DNA of 18,577 nt. It comes from Patescibacteria group bacterium (lineage in GTDB: Bacteria; Patescibacteriota; Patescibacteriia; 2-12-FULL-60-25). This document shows, in pieces, positions 1 to 7,351 of this stretch (position 1 is its first letter; each line of letters starts with the position of its first letter). The notes below the pieces were generated by a model. That model was not told the DNA's origin. It did not search any database and saw only the letters and a program-made list of their open reading frames with translations. The position numbers and the translations under genes were made by a program. The stretch is from positions 1 to 18,577 of the forward strand of contig JAHJFW010000129.1 of the NCBI GenBank assembly GCA_018824765.1, in the 5' to 3' direction.

Positions 1-335
1 CGCTTAAGCGTAATCGTACTTTTATTGATTCTGATACTTATAACACTGTTTATATATTAATGGAGAAGCTACCATATTATTGTTATATTGATGTCTTCAA
101 ACAATATGCAGATAAAATGCCATATTTTATTGGAAATTGTGATGTAATAATAGATAATAAAAAATTTAATGAGATAAAAGAATGTTTTATTTCTCAGAGT
201 GTTCACACAAATCCCATTTTAAAAAATAAATTTAAGTTTAGAGAGATTCCCAATGCTAAATTAAAAATAGAAAACTATTTTAAAGAATTATTAGGGAGTA
301 AATTAGGTGAAAAATATGCCAAAAATTTTAATTAA
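1..335 (+). CDS. 3' end of an unidentified AT-rich gene (5' cut by window edge)
   Basis: The frame that ends at the TAA at 333-335 is open back to base 3, so this is the C-terminal ~110 residues of a longer protein that starts outside the window. An internal ATG lies at 60, but nothing suggests it is the true start. The visible part is rich in Lys, Asn, Ile, Phe and Tyr with no membrane segment and no motif I recognise. The downstream gene begins inside it (29-bp overlap), so the two are probably one translationally coupled unit. AT-rich overlapping pairs of this kind next to IS elements and stress-type genes are often accessory genes such as restriction-modification or toxin-antitoxin pairs, but nothing in the residues proves that. 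Confidence 0.6.
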   Translation, partial: LKRNRTFIDSDTYNTVYILMEKLPYYCYIDVFKQYADKMPYFIGNCDVIIDNKKFNEIKECFISQSVHTNPILKNKFKFREIPNAKLKIENYFKELLGSKLGEKYAKNFN

Positions 336-1077
336 AGAACAGGAACATAAAATTGAAGTGCCGATATTATTAACCGCTGTTAGCGGAAAAATTCGTGTTA
401 AAAATCGCTCGATTGTGAATGAATATGGAACGCCGGTTGCAGTTAAGCGAGATGGGTTTGCTTTAAGTAACTACGTTGAATGGCAAATCGGTTACGATGT
501 TGTTAAAAAGGAAGTTGAAAAACTTGCAGAATCATCGTTGCCAGAGACTAAATTCACCGGAGCAAACGGCAAAACTAAAGCGCTTTATGAATTATCAGAG
601 TATATTTGGTATTTTTATAAATGGACTATCATATCCAGGGAAGAATTAGAGAATGTTATTAATTATCTTAATTCAATACTAAGTCCTGACTTGATTGATA
701 ATAATTCTGAATTGCAAATTGATCGTAGTCACCCGATAGCAAAGAATATTAATGGATTTGATTTTGAATATACCCAGGTTAAATACCCCCTTTTAATTTA
801 CAAATTTAATGGATACGAAATAGTTACCGAAATAAAAATTACCGAAAAACAATATGCAGTCGGCACACAGCCGATGTTATATTTGTGTTTCCCAATTACA
901 GAATTAAAAGCGAGAACCAATTTAATTGGACGAACCGCCGAAACGAAAGAAATCGCTCATTTTGAAATCACGGAAAACAACGTCAAAGTATTCTTAGAAA
1001 TGCTAAAAATGTTTGGTACTCTATCTAATAGTCATAAGCATGATATCTTGCAAATTATAAATGTGATCTTGGCATAA
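307..1077 (+). CDS. Hypothetical protein, 256 aa, overlapping the upstream gene
   Basis: The frame opens at a GTG (307) with a GGGAG-like sequence about 8 nt upstream (294-298). An in-frame ATG at 316, with an AGGTGA sequence just before it, is an equally good start and gives 253 residues. The protein is soluble-looking, with no signal peptide or membrane helix. It has an N-terminal beta-rich part, a central helical part and a C-terminal part with alternating hydrophobic strands (around EIVTEIKITEK, residues ~177-187). I do not recognise the family. Acidic and Lys residues in beta-strands would be compatible with a nuclease fold, but no clear PD-(D/E)xK or HNH motif can be pointed to. It overlaps the preceding gene by 29 bp, which implies co-expression. 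Both genes are AT-rich, unlike the IS element that follows. Function unknown. Confidence 0.65.
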   Translation: MKNMPKILIKEQEHKIEVPILLTAVSGKIRVKNRSIVNEYGTPVAVKRDGFALSNYVEWQIGYDVVKKEVEKLAESSLPETKFTGANGKTKALYELSEYIWYFYKWTIISREELENVINYLNSILSPDLIDNNSELQIDRSHPIAKNINGFDFEYTQVKYPLLIYKFNGYEIVTEIKITEKQYAVGTQPMLYLCFPITELKARTNLIGRTAETKEIAHFEITENNVKVFLEMLKMFGTLSNSHKHDILQIINVILA

Positions 1078-1192
1078 TCTAAGCGACTTTAAAAGTTTTC
1101 GAAAAAAATTTGATTTGAATTCTCAGGAATAATGTTTTTATTACAAGACAATAAACCATTTTATCCTTTTGATTATTCTTTCGCTTATAAAA

Positions 1193-1220
1193 TTAACTAT
1201 CAACACCAAAATATTATAGA
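1193..1220 (+). promoter_or_regulatory. Possible promoter of the RelA/SpoT-like gene
   Basis: TTAACT (1193-1198) and TATAGA (1215-1220) are separated by 16 nt and end 18 nt before the ATG at 1239. No ribosome binding site is visible between the -10 and the ATG. The surrounding 1078-1238 gap is AT-rich, where chance matches are common, so this is weak. Confidence 0.3.
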
Positions 1221-1422
1221 ATGTTTTAAATAGATACTATGGAATGGACTAAATTAAATTACTCAAAGAATCAGGTGAATAAGGCGGGAGATATCCTCAT
1301 TTCTTCCAGTAGCTCACAAGATGAATTGAATGGCGCCATCGATGTTTTAACTAATTGGCGTTCATCCCACAGTTTTCCCTTACACACCTTCGCCGTAAGG
1401 TTAAAGCGTGTCTCTAAGCAAA

Positions 1423-1452
1423 TTGATTCATCGGCAATAGTTACTCTATAAT
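1423..1452 (+). promoter_or_regulatory. Hybrid promoter across the host/IS3 junction
   Basis: TTGATT (1423-1428) lies in the interrupted host gene. TATAAT (1447-1452) is formed by the first bases of the IS. The spacer is 18 nt. It would read into orfA of the element. A second -10-like TACAAT (1494-1499) sits 6 nt before the orfA ATG but has no convincing -35. Confidence 0.45.
1441..1446 (+). repeat. Left target-site duplication of the IS3 element
   Basis: TTACTC here is repeated at 2681-2686 on the other side of the element. Keeping only one copy restores the RelA/SpoT reading frame. The true duplication may be shorter (3-5 bp), because part of the match may belong to the element end. Confidence 0.75.
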
Positions 1453-1505
1453 GGTCTGGGAAAACTAGACCATTATATAAGAGAGATTTCGGGTACAATA
1501 TCCCC

Positions 1506-1787
1506 ATGAGAAAAACATTCAGTCCCGCGAAGAAAGTTGCCGTCGTTCTTGACTGCTTGAAGGGTCAGAAAACGATCAACGAAATTTCAAGCGAGCACGA
1601 AGTCCACCCGACGCAGATCCATGAATGGAAAACGCAGGTCTTGGAAACCATGCCGTCCATCTTCACGGACAAGCGCACGAAGGATGGCAAGACCGAAGAG
1701 CGGCTCATCAACGAGCTCTATCAAATCATCGGCCAGCGGGAAACGGAACTCGCCTGGCTGAAAAAAAAATTGCACCTTGACCCATGA
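1506..1787 (+). CDS. IS3-family transposase OrfA (HTH protein)
   Basis: A 93-residue protein with an N-terminal helix-turn-helix (residues ~6-45; FSPAKKVAVVLDCLKGQ, then ISSEHEVHPTQIHEWK) that would bind the element ends. A C-terminal heptad-type region (~65-88; ELYQIIGQRETELAWLKKK) serves for oligomerisation, as usual for IS3 OrfA. The gene ends in a run of nine A (1761-1769) followed by LHLDP and TGA. It overlaps the start of orfB by 11 nt. In IS3 elements OrfA alone regulates transposition, and the OrfAB fusion made by frameshifting is the active transposase. The ATG at 1506 follows a TACAAT box by 6 nt and has no ribosome binding site. Confidence 0.88.
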   Translation: MRKTFSPAKKVAVVLDCLKGQKTINEISSEHEVHPTQIHEWKTQVLETMPSIFTDKRTKDGKTEERLINELYQIIGQRETELAWLKKKLHLDP

Positions 1788-2613
1788 AGAAAGGAGGGCG
1801 CTCATCGTCCGAGCGCACGACAAACTCAGCCTCCGTCGCCAATGCGACCTGCTCGATGTCTCTCGCGCAAGCCTCTCGTATGTGCCGCTGCTCAGTCCGG
1901 AGGATGAGCGCATCAAAGGCCTCATCGACCGGATCTACACCGACTGCCCGTTCTATGGCTCTCGTCGGATGCGGATCGAACTGCGGCAAAAACACGAGAC
2001 CGACATCTGCCGCGACCATGTCCGGCGGCTCATGCGAGAGATGGGCATTGAAGCCGTCTATCCACGCAAAAAGCAGGGGTTGAGCTGGGCAGACCCCACG
2101 CGTCAGAAGTATCCCTATCTGCTCCGAAACCTCGAGATCGTCCGTCCGAATCAGGTCTGGGGATCGGACATCACGTACATCAAGCTTGAGCGCGGCTTCG
2201 CCTATCTGGTCGCCGTTCTCGATTGGTTCAGCCGGTACGTCGTCGCTTGGAAAGTGTCGCCGACGCTTGAAACGAATTTCTGCATTGAGGCACTCACGGA
2301 TGCCTTCGAGATCGCCATGCCGGATATTTGGAACACGGATCAAGGGGTTCAGTTCACGAGCCGCGATCTCACCGGTTTCGTCCTTGGAAAAAATGTGCAG
2401 GTCAGCATGGACGGCCGAGGCCGGTGCATGGACAACATCTTCACGGAACGGCTCTGGCGGACGGTCAAGTATGAAAACGTGTACCTGCATTCCTACCGTT
2501 CGGTCGATGAAGCTCGAGCCGGTATCGGAGCCTACCTCGACTTCTACAACAACAAACGAATTCACTCATCCCTCAACTATGCCACTCCCTCCATGATTTA
2601 CCATCAACGTTAA
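1777..2613 (+). CDS. IS3-family transposase OrfB (DDE integrase domain)
   Basis: From a TTG start at 1777 the product is 278 residues. It begins with the HTH_21-like region (RALIVRAHDKLSLRRQCDLL), continues through GSRRMRIELR (~61-70), and carries the rve/DDE catalytic core: Asp131 in WGSDITYI, Asp188 in NTDQGVQFTS and Glu224 in DNIFTERLW, with the D-E spacing of 35 residues that marks the IS3/retroviral integrase group. It ends with YNNKRIHSSLNYATP, typical of the family. The reading frame is open back to 1762, just after the A9 run of orfA, so production as an OrfAB fusion by slippage is more likely than independent initiation. The phase difference is +1 (or -2), not the usual -1. The long antisense frame over this gene is a codon-bias shadow. 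Confidence 0.9.
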   Translation: MTHEERRALIVRAHDKLSLRRQCDLLDVSRASLSYVPLLSPEDERIKGLIDRIYTDCPFYGSRRMRIELRQKHETDICRDHVRRLMREMGIEAVYPRKKQGLSWADPTRQKYPYLLRNLEIVRPNQVWGSDITYIKLERGFAYLVAVLDWFSRYVVAWKVSPTLETNFCIEALTDAFEIAMPDIWNTDQGVQFTSRDLTGFVLGKNVQVSMDGRGRCMDNIFTERLWRTVKYENVYLHSYRSVDEARAGIGAYLDFYNNKRIHSSLNYATPSMIYHQR

Positions 2614-2680
2614 CTCATTCTAACCACCCGTGGATCTCTCCTATTTATCCACAATGGTGGTCTAGACAAACCAGACCACT

Positions 2681-2686
2681 TTACTC
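2681..2686 (+). repeat. Right target-site duplication of the IS3 element
   Basis: TTACTC, identical to 1441-1446. The reading frame of the RelA/SpoT-like gene resumes immediately after it (CGCCGTCTTAAGCG, giving RRLKR). Confidence 0.75.
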
Positions 2687-3584
2687 GCCGTCTTAAGCGA
2701 GTTTCATCAATACTCAATAAACTCAAGCGGGATCAGACGAGTAAGATGAAAATGTCAAGAATGCAAGATATTGGCGGATGTAGATCGGTTTTACCAAGCA
2801 TTGATAAAGTTAACGAACTTGTTGAATTATATGGGAAAAGTAGGGGGTTAAAACATAAATTATCTAATAAAAAAGACTACATAAAAAATCCGAAACCGGA
2901 CGGATACAGGAGCTTTCATTTGGTCTACAAATATTATAGTGATAAAAGTGAGGAATATGACGGGTTGTTAATTGAAATACAAATTAGAACAAATCTTCAA
3001 CATTATTGGGCTACAGCCGTTGAAACAGTAGACCACTTTACTAGACAAGCAATTAAATCCAATGAAGGAGAAAAAGAATGGATGGATTTCTTTAAATTGG
3101 TTAGTTCAGCATTTGCTAACATGGAGAAGACATCAGTAGTGCCAAATACTCCTACCGATAAAAATGAATTACGGAAACAAATACAGACGCTAGCAAAAAA
3201 ATTAAAGGTTGTCAGAAAAATGAATGAATGGGCAAAAATTCATAAGATTATTGAGAACTTTGAGAAGGGAGCTAAAGAAAAATTCGATTTTTATCTTTTG
3301 AATTTAGATCTTACGACAAAAGAATTAAAAATTTCAGCTTATAGAAAATCTCAAGAGGAATTTGCAAATTCAGAATATTCAAAACTTGAAGAGAGAATGT
3401 TAAAAGACAAAGAGGACAAAGATATAGTTCTTGTTTCAGCGGATACGACAAAAGAATTAAGAAAAGCCTACCCTAATTATTTTATAGATACCAAAGAATT
3501 TGTAAATAAATTGAGTGAATATTTTCAGGAAGCTACATTCAAAAATGGCATAGAAACATAAACCTATCGAAAAATCCACCAGAC

Positions 3585-3750
3585 TTATTTTATTGAATAA
3601 TCTACTTCATTTTTACCTTTTACCGACTTCGGTTTTGGCACTTCAAACCATTCGGGGTTTTGTTTGAACATAGCCCTTAATTTCTGTATACTTTTATCAA
3701 TATCCGCGAATTTAGGCCACGTTTTCGGTTCTAACTTGCGGACATCGTGC
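3585..3750 (-). pseudogene. Possible C-terminal gene remnant (~55 aa), cut off by repeat copy A
   Basis: On the minus strand a frame running to a stop at 3585 reads as a plausible protein end (KFADIDKSIQKLRAMFKQ, then NPEWFEVPKPKS and EVDYSIK). Its amino-acid composition is normal. Upstream the frame runs straight into dispersed repeat copy A at 3751, whose antisense translation (RNCHGG) is shared with frames over the other repeat copies and is not real protein. I read this as the tail of a gene whose 5' part was lost when the repeat was placed there. It could also be chance. I do not recognise the family. Confidence 0.35.
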
Positions 3751-3813
3751 CCGCCATGACAATTTCGTATCGGCAGACCCACATGCCTCAAAGCGTGCGA
3801 GATTTGTGCGGTA
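3751..3813 (+). repeat. Dispersed tRNA-end-linked repeat, copy A
   Basis: It starts CCGCCATGACAATTTCGTAT, followed by CGGCAGACCCACATGCCTC and a tail GATTTGTGCGGT. It shares this skeleton with copies at 7483 and 13251. A stem can form between ACC-CACA (3777-3783) and TGTG-c-GGT, with one bulged C on the 3' side, as in copy B. A terminator-like hairpin follows at 3826. The ~20 nt upstream are only weakly tRNA-like in this copy. Confidence 0.7.
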
Positions 3814-3825
3814 TGATTGTGACCA

Positions 3826-3853
3826 ACAAAACGACCCGAAATGGTCGTTTTGT
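3826..3853 (-). terminator. Perfect hairpin downstream of the TOTE primase-helicase gene
   Basis: ACAAAACGACC and GGTCGTTTTGT form a perfect 11-bp stem around a 6-nt loop. The hairpin starts 10 nt beyond the stop codon of the minus-strand gene ending at 3864. The stem itself supplies A-rich and T-rich sides, so it could work in either direction. It is also the hairpin attached to repeat copy A. Confidence 0.65.
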
Positions 3854-3863
3854 GTAAATCTGC

Positions 3864-6023
3864 TTAGGTTTCTTTAATCTCATATCCTTGTTTCTTGTAA
3901 AACCTCATTCGTTGTTTGAACTGCCGATCCAAAAATGGCGTGAGATAATCGCGATAGTCCAGAACGAGTTTGTCTACACCACGCAGACGTCCTACGTATT
4001 GCGCTAGCTTTCCATCAAAGGAAAATGGAAACGCGATCACGAGGCAATCGATCCCTTTGATGTCCAAGCCCTCACCGAAGAACTGGCCGGTTGAAAGAAT
4101 GACTTGGTAATGGCCGGTTTCAATCTGTTTCAATTTTTGCTTCCGGTTCGACTCAGAATCGTCGCCAGTAATCGTGATCGTCTCTGCTTCCTTGCGGAGA
4201 TAGAGATTGAGTATTTCCAAGTGTTCCTTGCGTTCGCTCAATACCAAGATTTTACGGCTCTGCTTGGCCTGAACGAGGATATCACCAACAATAACCTTAT
4301 TACGTGAATGGTCACAGCTCAACATTTTGGCAAGAAGCTGATAGTTGTCGGTTTTGAATCTAAATGGAATGTCCAGGTCTGTTTTTCGGATGACGACGTT
4401 TACTGGGGTCTGCATCGAAGTTGAATCTTCATTGATCGCTGGATTTACCGCTAGTTCCGCGATGATATTTCCAACATATAGAAAGATCATTTTTTCATCG
4501 TGATGTTTGCGGGTTGGTGTTGCTGTCAGGCCATACAGGTATCTCACATCTAGATTTTTAACTACTTCCCGGAATGTCTTGGCCGGGACATGATGGCACT
4601 CATCCATAACGACAGTTCCGATCTTTGCCATTTCGTCTTTGTGATTTTCCATACCCGCGAAACTCTGAAGCATGGCAACCGTAATCTCTTTGCCGAACTT
4701 TTTCTTTACGCCGTCGATTCTTCCAATTTTTGTCTTTGGGATTTGTAGGAACGCTTGAATGCGTTCGATCCATTGACTCATGAGTTGCCGACGATGAACT
4801 AAAATGAAAGCAGGGAGTTCGCGTCGCGCGATAAGCTCAAGGGCAACGATCGTTTTCCCGCTTCCGGGCGGCGCAACGATCGTCCCTTCATCATGAAGGA
4901 GCGCTTTCTCGACCAAGCCTTTCTGTTCAGTGCGAAGCTCGATCGCGCTATTGAACTGAACCGGTTCCACGGCTGTCCGTCTATCCGATAGATGATAGCG
5001 CATCCCGCGTTGGTCAAAGTGCTGTTTTAGAGATTCCAGGAAGCCTCGCGGCAGTCTCAGGATGTCGCCCTGCTCTTCAATCAGCTTGAAATATTTTTCC
5101 GTTTGGTAGGTGCTTTTGCCGAAGCGCTTTTTTTGCAGATATTCGGCATTCATGAAATTCAATTCCTCTTTCAGAAATTTGACCGTCTCAGTATCCAGCT
5201 CACGGCGTGACAATTCGATCGAAGACGCGAGCGTGATCGTAATGCCTCCTGGTGCCTCTGACGCTGTGCCGTTCATCGAAACGACAGTGCCAGCTTGGAC
5301 GAGCCGATCGTATAAAGTATCAAGCTCGATTGTCGCCAGACGTTTTATTCCAAGGAGATGCTGCCACTGGTTTGGATACGGATCTCCAGTTTCAGGATGG
5401 ATAAAAACTGTTTTTCCTTGATCTGTTAGCCTTCCTTGAAACGGCAATGCAATCAGATTGCCGAAGCTCTTGCCGCTCAGCTCGTCTTGATTTGGGAATA
5501 GACGGTCGAAACTCACTTCTTTATCGAATTCCGAAAGATGAAACGCTTGACGGATAAGTTCAAGAAAAATACGACGGCTCTTGAATGCGGGATACGGCAC
5601 TTCAAAAAAAAGCCAGATGTGGCAGCCATTACCGGAGCGTGAGCGTTCGATGGAGACCGGAATGTCATACTCCGAACAGACGTGGATGAACTGTTGGCAA
5701 TCATTCCACCATCGCTCTCCGTCGAAATCCGCAGCGATAAACCACGACGTATTGTCTTCAAGTGATGGATAGATGCCGATCGTTTGGCCTCCGAGAAAAT
5801 GCTTTTTGATGACGTCGGGAGTCAGTGGGATCGGAACCTTTTCCTTGAAGTTAAGCCATGTCCCGCCATGTCGTTTATGTTCGTTGAACGCCGTCCAATC
5901 AACATCATACGCTGGAGCGTAGCCAATTTTCCCGTTCTTCTCCCAGCGACGTGCAAAAATATCCTCTCGACCATGGAATAAAGAGGAAAATAAAACAAGC
6001 TGTTCTTCAGTAACGGAAATCAT
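3864..6023 (-). CDS. TOTE-type archaeo-eukaryotic primase fused to a superfamily 2 helicase
   Basis: A 719-residue two-part protein. Residues ~15-240 match the AEP primase domain of TOTE conflict systems: GREDIFARRWEKNGKIGYAP near the N-terminus, TIGIYPSLED, the metal-binding pair Asp99/Asp101 in FIAADFDGERW, SRSGNGCHIW (128-137, His135) and SFDRLFPNQD (171-180). Residues ~355-690 are an SF2 helicase: Walker A APPGSGKT (384-391), DECHH (464-468, a DEAH-box variant), LTATPT (489-494), a GEGLDIKGIDCLV segment (640-652) and QYVGRLRG (665-672, motif VI arginines). All key residues are present, so it should be active. Such proteins are proposed to make or unwind nucleic acid in conflicts with mobile elements. 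It is the last gene of the fic operon; its ATG overlaps the stop of the 85-residue gene (ATGA), so translation is coupled. Confidence 0.88.
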   Translation of the reverse strand: MISVTEEQLVLFSSLFHGREDIFARRWEKNGKIGYAPAYDVDWTAFNEHKRHGGTWLNFKEKVPIPLTPDVIKKHFLGGQTIGIYPSLEDNTSWFIAADFDGERWWNDCQQFIHVCSEYDIPVSIERSRSGNGCHIWLFFEVPYPAFKSRRIFLELIRQAFHLSEFDKEVSFDRLFPNQDELSGKSFGNLIALPFQGRLTDQGKTVFIHPETGDPYPNQWQHLLGIKRLATIELDTLYDRLVQAGTVVSMNGTASEAPGGITITLASSIELSRRELDTETVKFLKEELNFMNAEYLQKKRFGKSTYQTEKYFKLIEEQGDILRLPRGFLESLKQHFDQRGMRYHLSDRRTAVEPVQFNSAIELRTEQKGLVEKALLHDEGTIVAPPGSGKTIVALELIARRELPAFILVHRRQLMSQWIERIQAFLQIPKTKIGRIDGVKKKFGKEITVAMLQSFAGMENHKDEMAKIGTVVMDECHHVPAKTFREVVKNLDVRYLYGLTATPTRKHHDEKMIFLYVGNIIAELAVNPAINEDSTSMQTPVNVVIRKTDLDIPFRFKTDNYQLLAKMLSCDHSRNKVIVGDILVQAKQSRKILVLSERKEHLEILNLYLRKEAETITITGDDSESNRKQKLKQIETGHYQVILSTGQFFGEGLDIKGIDCLVIAFPFSFDGKLAQYVGRLRGVDKLVLDYRDYLTPFLDRQFKQRMRFYKKQGYEIKET

Positions 6024-6277
6024 AGGGACATGCGGTCTAACTTCCAGAAGTCACGGGTTGGCTTTCGCAGCTCCTCATCCGTGAGCCTGCAAACGTGATG
6101 TCTTTCGTGCATGACTTTGACGAACATCTTATGCGTAATGAGATACTCTTCATGACCACGAATGATTTCACGCATCCGGTCGTAATGTTCCTTTTGTCGA
6201 TTTTCCGGACACTTACGAGAACAGATATTGCCGTAATACCAATTCAGAGCATGAATCGCCTTAATGGGTTTGCCCAT
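6020..6277 (-). CDS. Small conserved-looking protein (85 aa) between fic and the primase-helicase
   Basis: The gene starts 9 nt after the fic stop codon and ends in a 4-base ATGA overlap with the primase-helicase start. The spacing strongly supports a real gene. The protein is basic and helical, with no signal or membrane segment. It contains CSRKC (two Cys), HYDRMREIIRGHEEYLITH and a HERHHVC cluster; the His/Cys density could hold a metal ion, but no known zinc-binding pattern is complete. Family not recognised. From its position it could be a partner, inhibitor or adaptor of the Fic protein or of the primase-helicase. That is inference only. Confidence 0.72.
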   Translation of the reverse strand: MGKPIKAIHALNWYYGNICSRKCPENRQKEHYDRMREIIRGHEEYLITHKMFVKVMHERHHVCRLTDEELRKPTRDFWKLDRMSL

Positions 6278-6286
6278 ATGCGCTGA

Positions 6287-7351
6287 TCATTTTTTCCGAT
6301 ATCTCGTCGTTCGTCCCTGTCCGATGCGTTCAACTTTTTTCAGGCGCATCAAAACATCCAACGCCTGTGAAACCGTTGGTCGTGCTACCCCTGTTGCCTT
6401 TGTGATGTCGCCAGGAGTCGCCTCGGGAATGGATAGAAGGTATTGCCACACGAGGAGCTGCTTTGGAGACAACAGCCTTTCAATGTTCTCCTTAGATAAA
6501 AGCTCGATTGCCTGTTTAGCTTGCTCAAGCGAAACCGTCAGAAAAAACTCAAGCCAATCCGTGATATCTTCACAATTGGTGTTCAGCTTCTTCTGACTTT
6601 TTCGGAGCTTTAGATAATAATTGGCTTTGTTGTCTTCAATCAATTTTTCATGTGAGACGTACGGTACATATTCATATCCAGCCTTCAACATGAGGAGATT
6701 TGCAAGGATGCGCGAAAGACGCCCATTTCCATCTTGGAACGGATGAATGGCAAGAAACTCCACAAGAAAATTTCCGATGACGAGCAACGGATGGAATTCT
6801 TTTTGCGCGAGCGCTCCCTCTGTCCATGCGACAAGCTCTTGCATCTGTTTTGGCACGAGATATGCAGGAGTCGTCTCGAAGACGACGCCTATAGATTTTC
6901 CTGATTCGTCGTACATCTCGACAGAATTTTCCGTCTTCTTGTATTCGCCACGATGACGCTCATCCTTGGAAACGTATTTCAACAATTCTTTGTGGAGATG
7001 CTTGATCGCGCTTTCGTTGAAAGGAGTTTGTTTCCATCCATAAAAAATGTTATCCAACAATTCATAATATCCTTTCACTTCCTGCTGGTCACGATCAGCG
7101 AATTTTTTAACAGAAAGGCCGCGCATGAGTTTCTCAACATCCTCATCCGAAAGTCTTGCTCCTTCGACGCGCGTCGACGCTCCTGTAGATGTGATCAGCA
7201 CGGAACGCTTCAATCGCTTTAATGCTTGCGGATTGAGAGACGCGCCTCCAATCCAACGACCCTTCAGTTCATCAATGTGATTGATGAGAGACCAGAGATT
7301 TTGGGGGATATATTTGATTCGTGGATCACGGTGGTAGATGCTTAATCTCAT
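6287..7351 (-). CDS. fic: Fic-domain protein with N-terminal inhibitory motif and C-terminal winged helix
   Basis: A 354-residue protein of the Fic/DOC family. It has the catalytic signature HPFQDGNGRLSR (203-214) with the His needed for AMP transfer, and the inhibitory helix motif STRVEG (59-64; S/TxxxE-G/N) located N-terminally, which marks a class II Fic protein held off by its own Glu63. Residues ~120-180 hold the flap that positions the target. The C-terminal ~60 residues form a winged helix-turn-helix (SPKQLLVWQYLL, then GDITKATGVARPTVSQALD), so the protein may bind DNA. It opens an operon with the 85-residue protein and the primase-helicase. The ATG at 7351 has almost no leader and lies inside a palindromic operator, which suggests autoregulation through the winged helix. 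Fic proteins usually AMPylate a protein target; the target here is unknown. Confidence 0.9.
   Translation of the reverse strand: MRLSIYHRDPRIKYIPQNLWSLINHIDELKGRWIGGASLNPQALKRLKRSVLITSTGASTRVEGARLSDEDVEKLMRGLSVKKFADRDQQEVKGYYELLDNIFYGWKQTPFNESAIKHLHKELLKYVSKDERHRGEYKKTENSVEMYDESGKSIGVVFETTPAYLVPKQMQELVAWTEGALAQKEFHPLLVIGNFLVEFLAIHPFQDGNGRLSRILANLLMLKAGYEYVPYVSHEKLIEDNKANYYLKLRKSQKKLNTNCEDITDWLEFFLTVSLEQAKQAIELLSKENIERLLSPKQLLVWQYLLSIPEATPGDITKATGVARPTVSQALDVLMRLKKVERIGQGRTTRYRKK

Larger units (their letters stand above)
1447..2683 (+). mobile_element. IS3-family insertion sequence (~1.24 kb) inside the RelA/SpoT-like gene
   Basis: The element carries overlapping orfA and orfB of an IS3-family transposase, with matching ends. 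The left end at 1452 reads TGGTCTGG then CTAGACCA (to 1472). The right end, read on the minus strand from 2678, reads TGGTCTGG then CTAGACCA (to 2658). Each end is itself a hairpin; at the left, TATAATGGTCT (1447-1457) pairs with AGACCATTATA. The left edge is fixed at 1447 by the flank. The right edge is 2680-2683 depending on the length of the duplicated target (TTACTC at most, CTC at least). The element is clearly richer in GC than the gene it interrupts, consistent with recent arrival from elsewhere. I see no internal stop or deletion, so it looks potentially active. Confidence 0.88.
1239..3561 (+). pseudogene. Synthetase-only RelA/SpoT-family alarmone synthetase, interrupted by an IS3 element
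   Basis: Two pieces of one gene flank the IS. Bases 1239-1446 encode the N-terminal ~69 residues and 2687-3561 encode the rest. Joining 1446 to 2687 gives 1083 nt, an uninterrupted 360-residue frame whose junction reads VTRRLKRVSSILNKL, as expected just before the RelA/SpoT synthetase core. In reconstructed numbering the core shows SRMQDIGGCR (93-102), DYIKNPKPDGYRSFH (133-147) and EIQIRT (166-171, with the Glu expected to bind metal). No HD hydrolase domain and no TGS/ACT regulatory domains are present, so it is a small (p)ppGpp/pppApp synthetase-type protein with a ~170-residue C-terminal helical, Lys-rich part. Synthetase-only members include housekeeping SAS enzymes and growth-inhibiting toxSAS toxins; the accessory setting makes the toxin option worth testing. 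Both halves look undecayed, so the insertion is recent. Translation of the 3' part from ATG 2746 would keep the named motifs but lose ~89 residues. Confidence 0.88.

Noticed and set aside
1726..2565. Long minus-strand frame over the IS3 orfB (279 codons)
   Set aside because: It lies exactly antisense to a clear DDE transposase with all catalytic residues. Its length comes from the GC-rich codon pattern.
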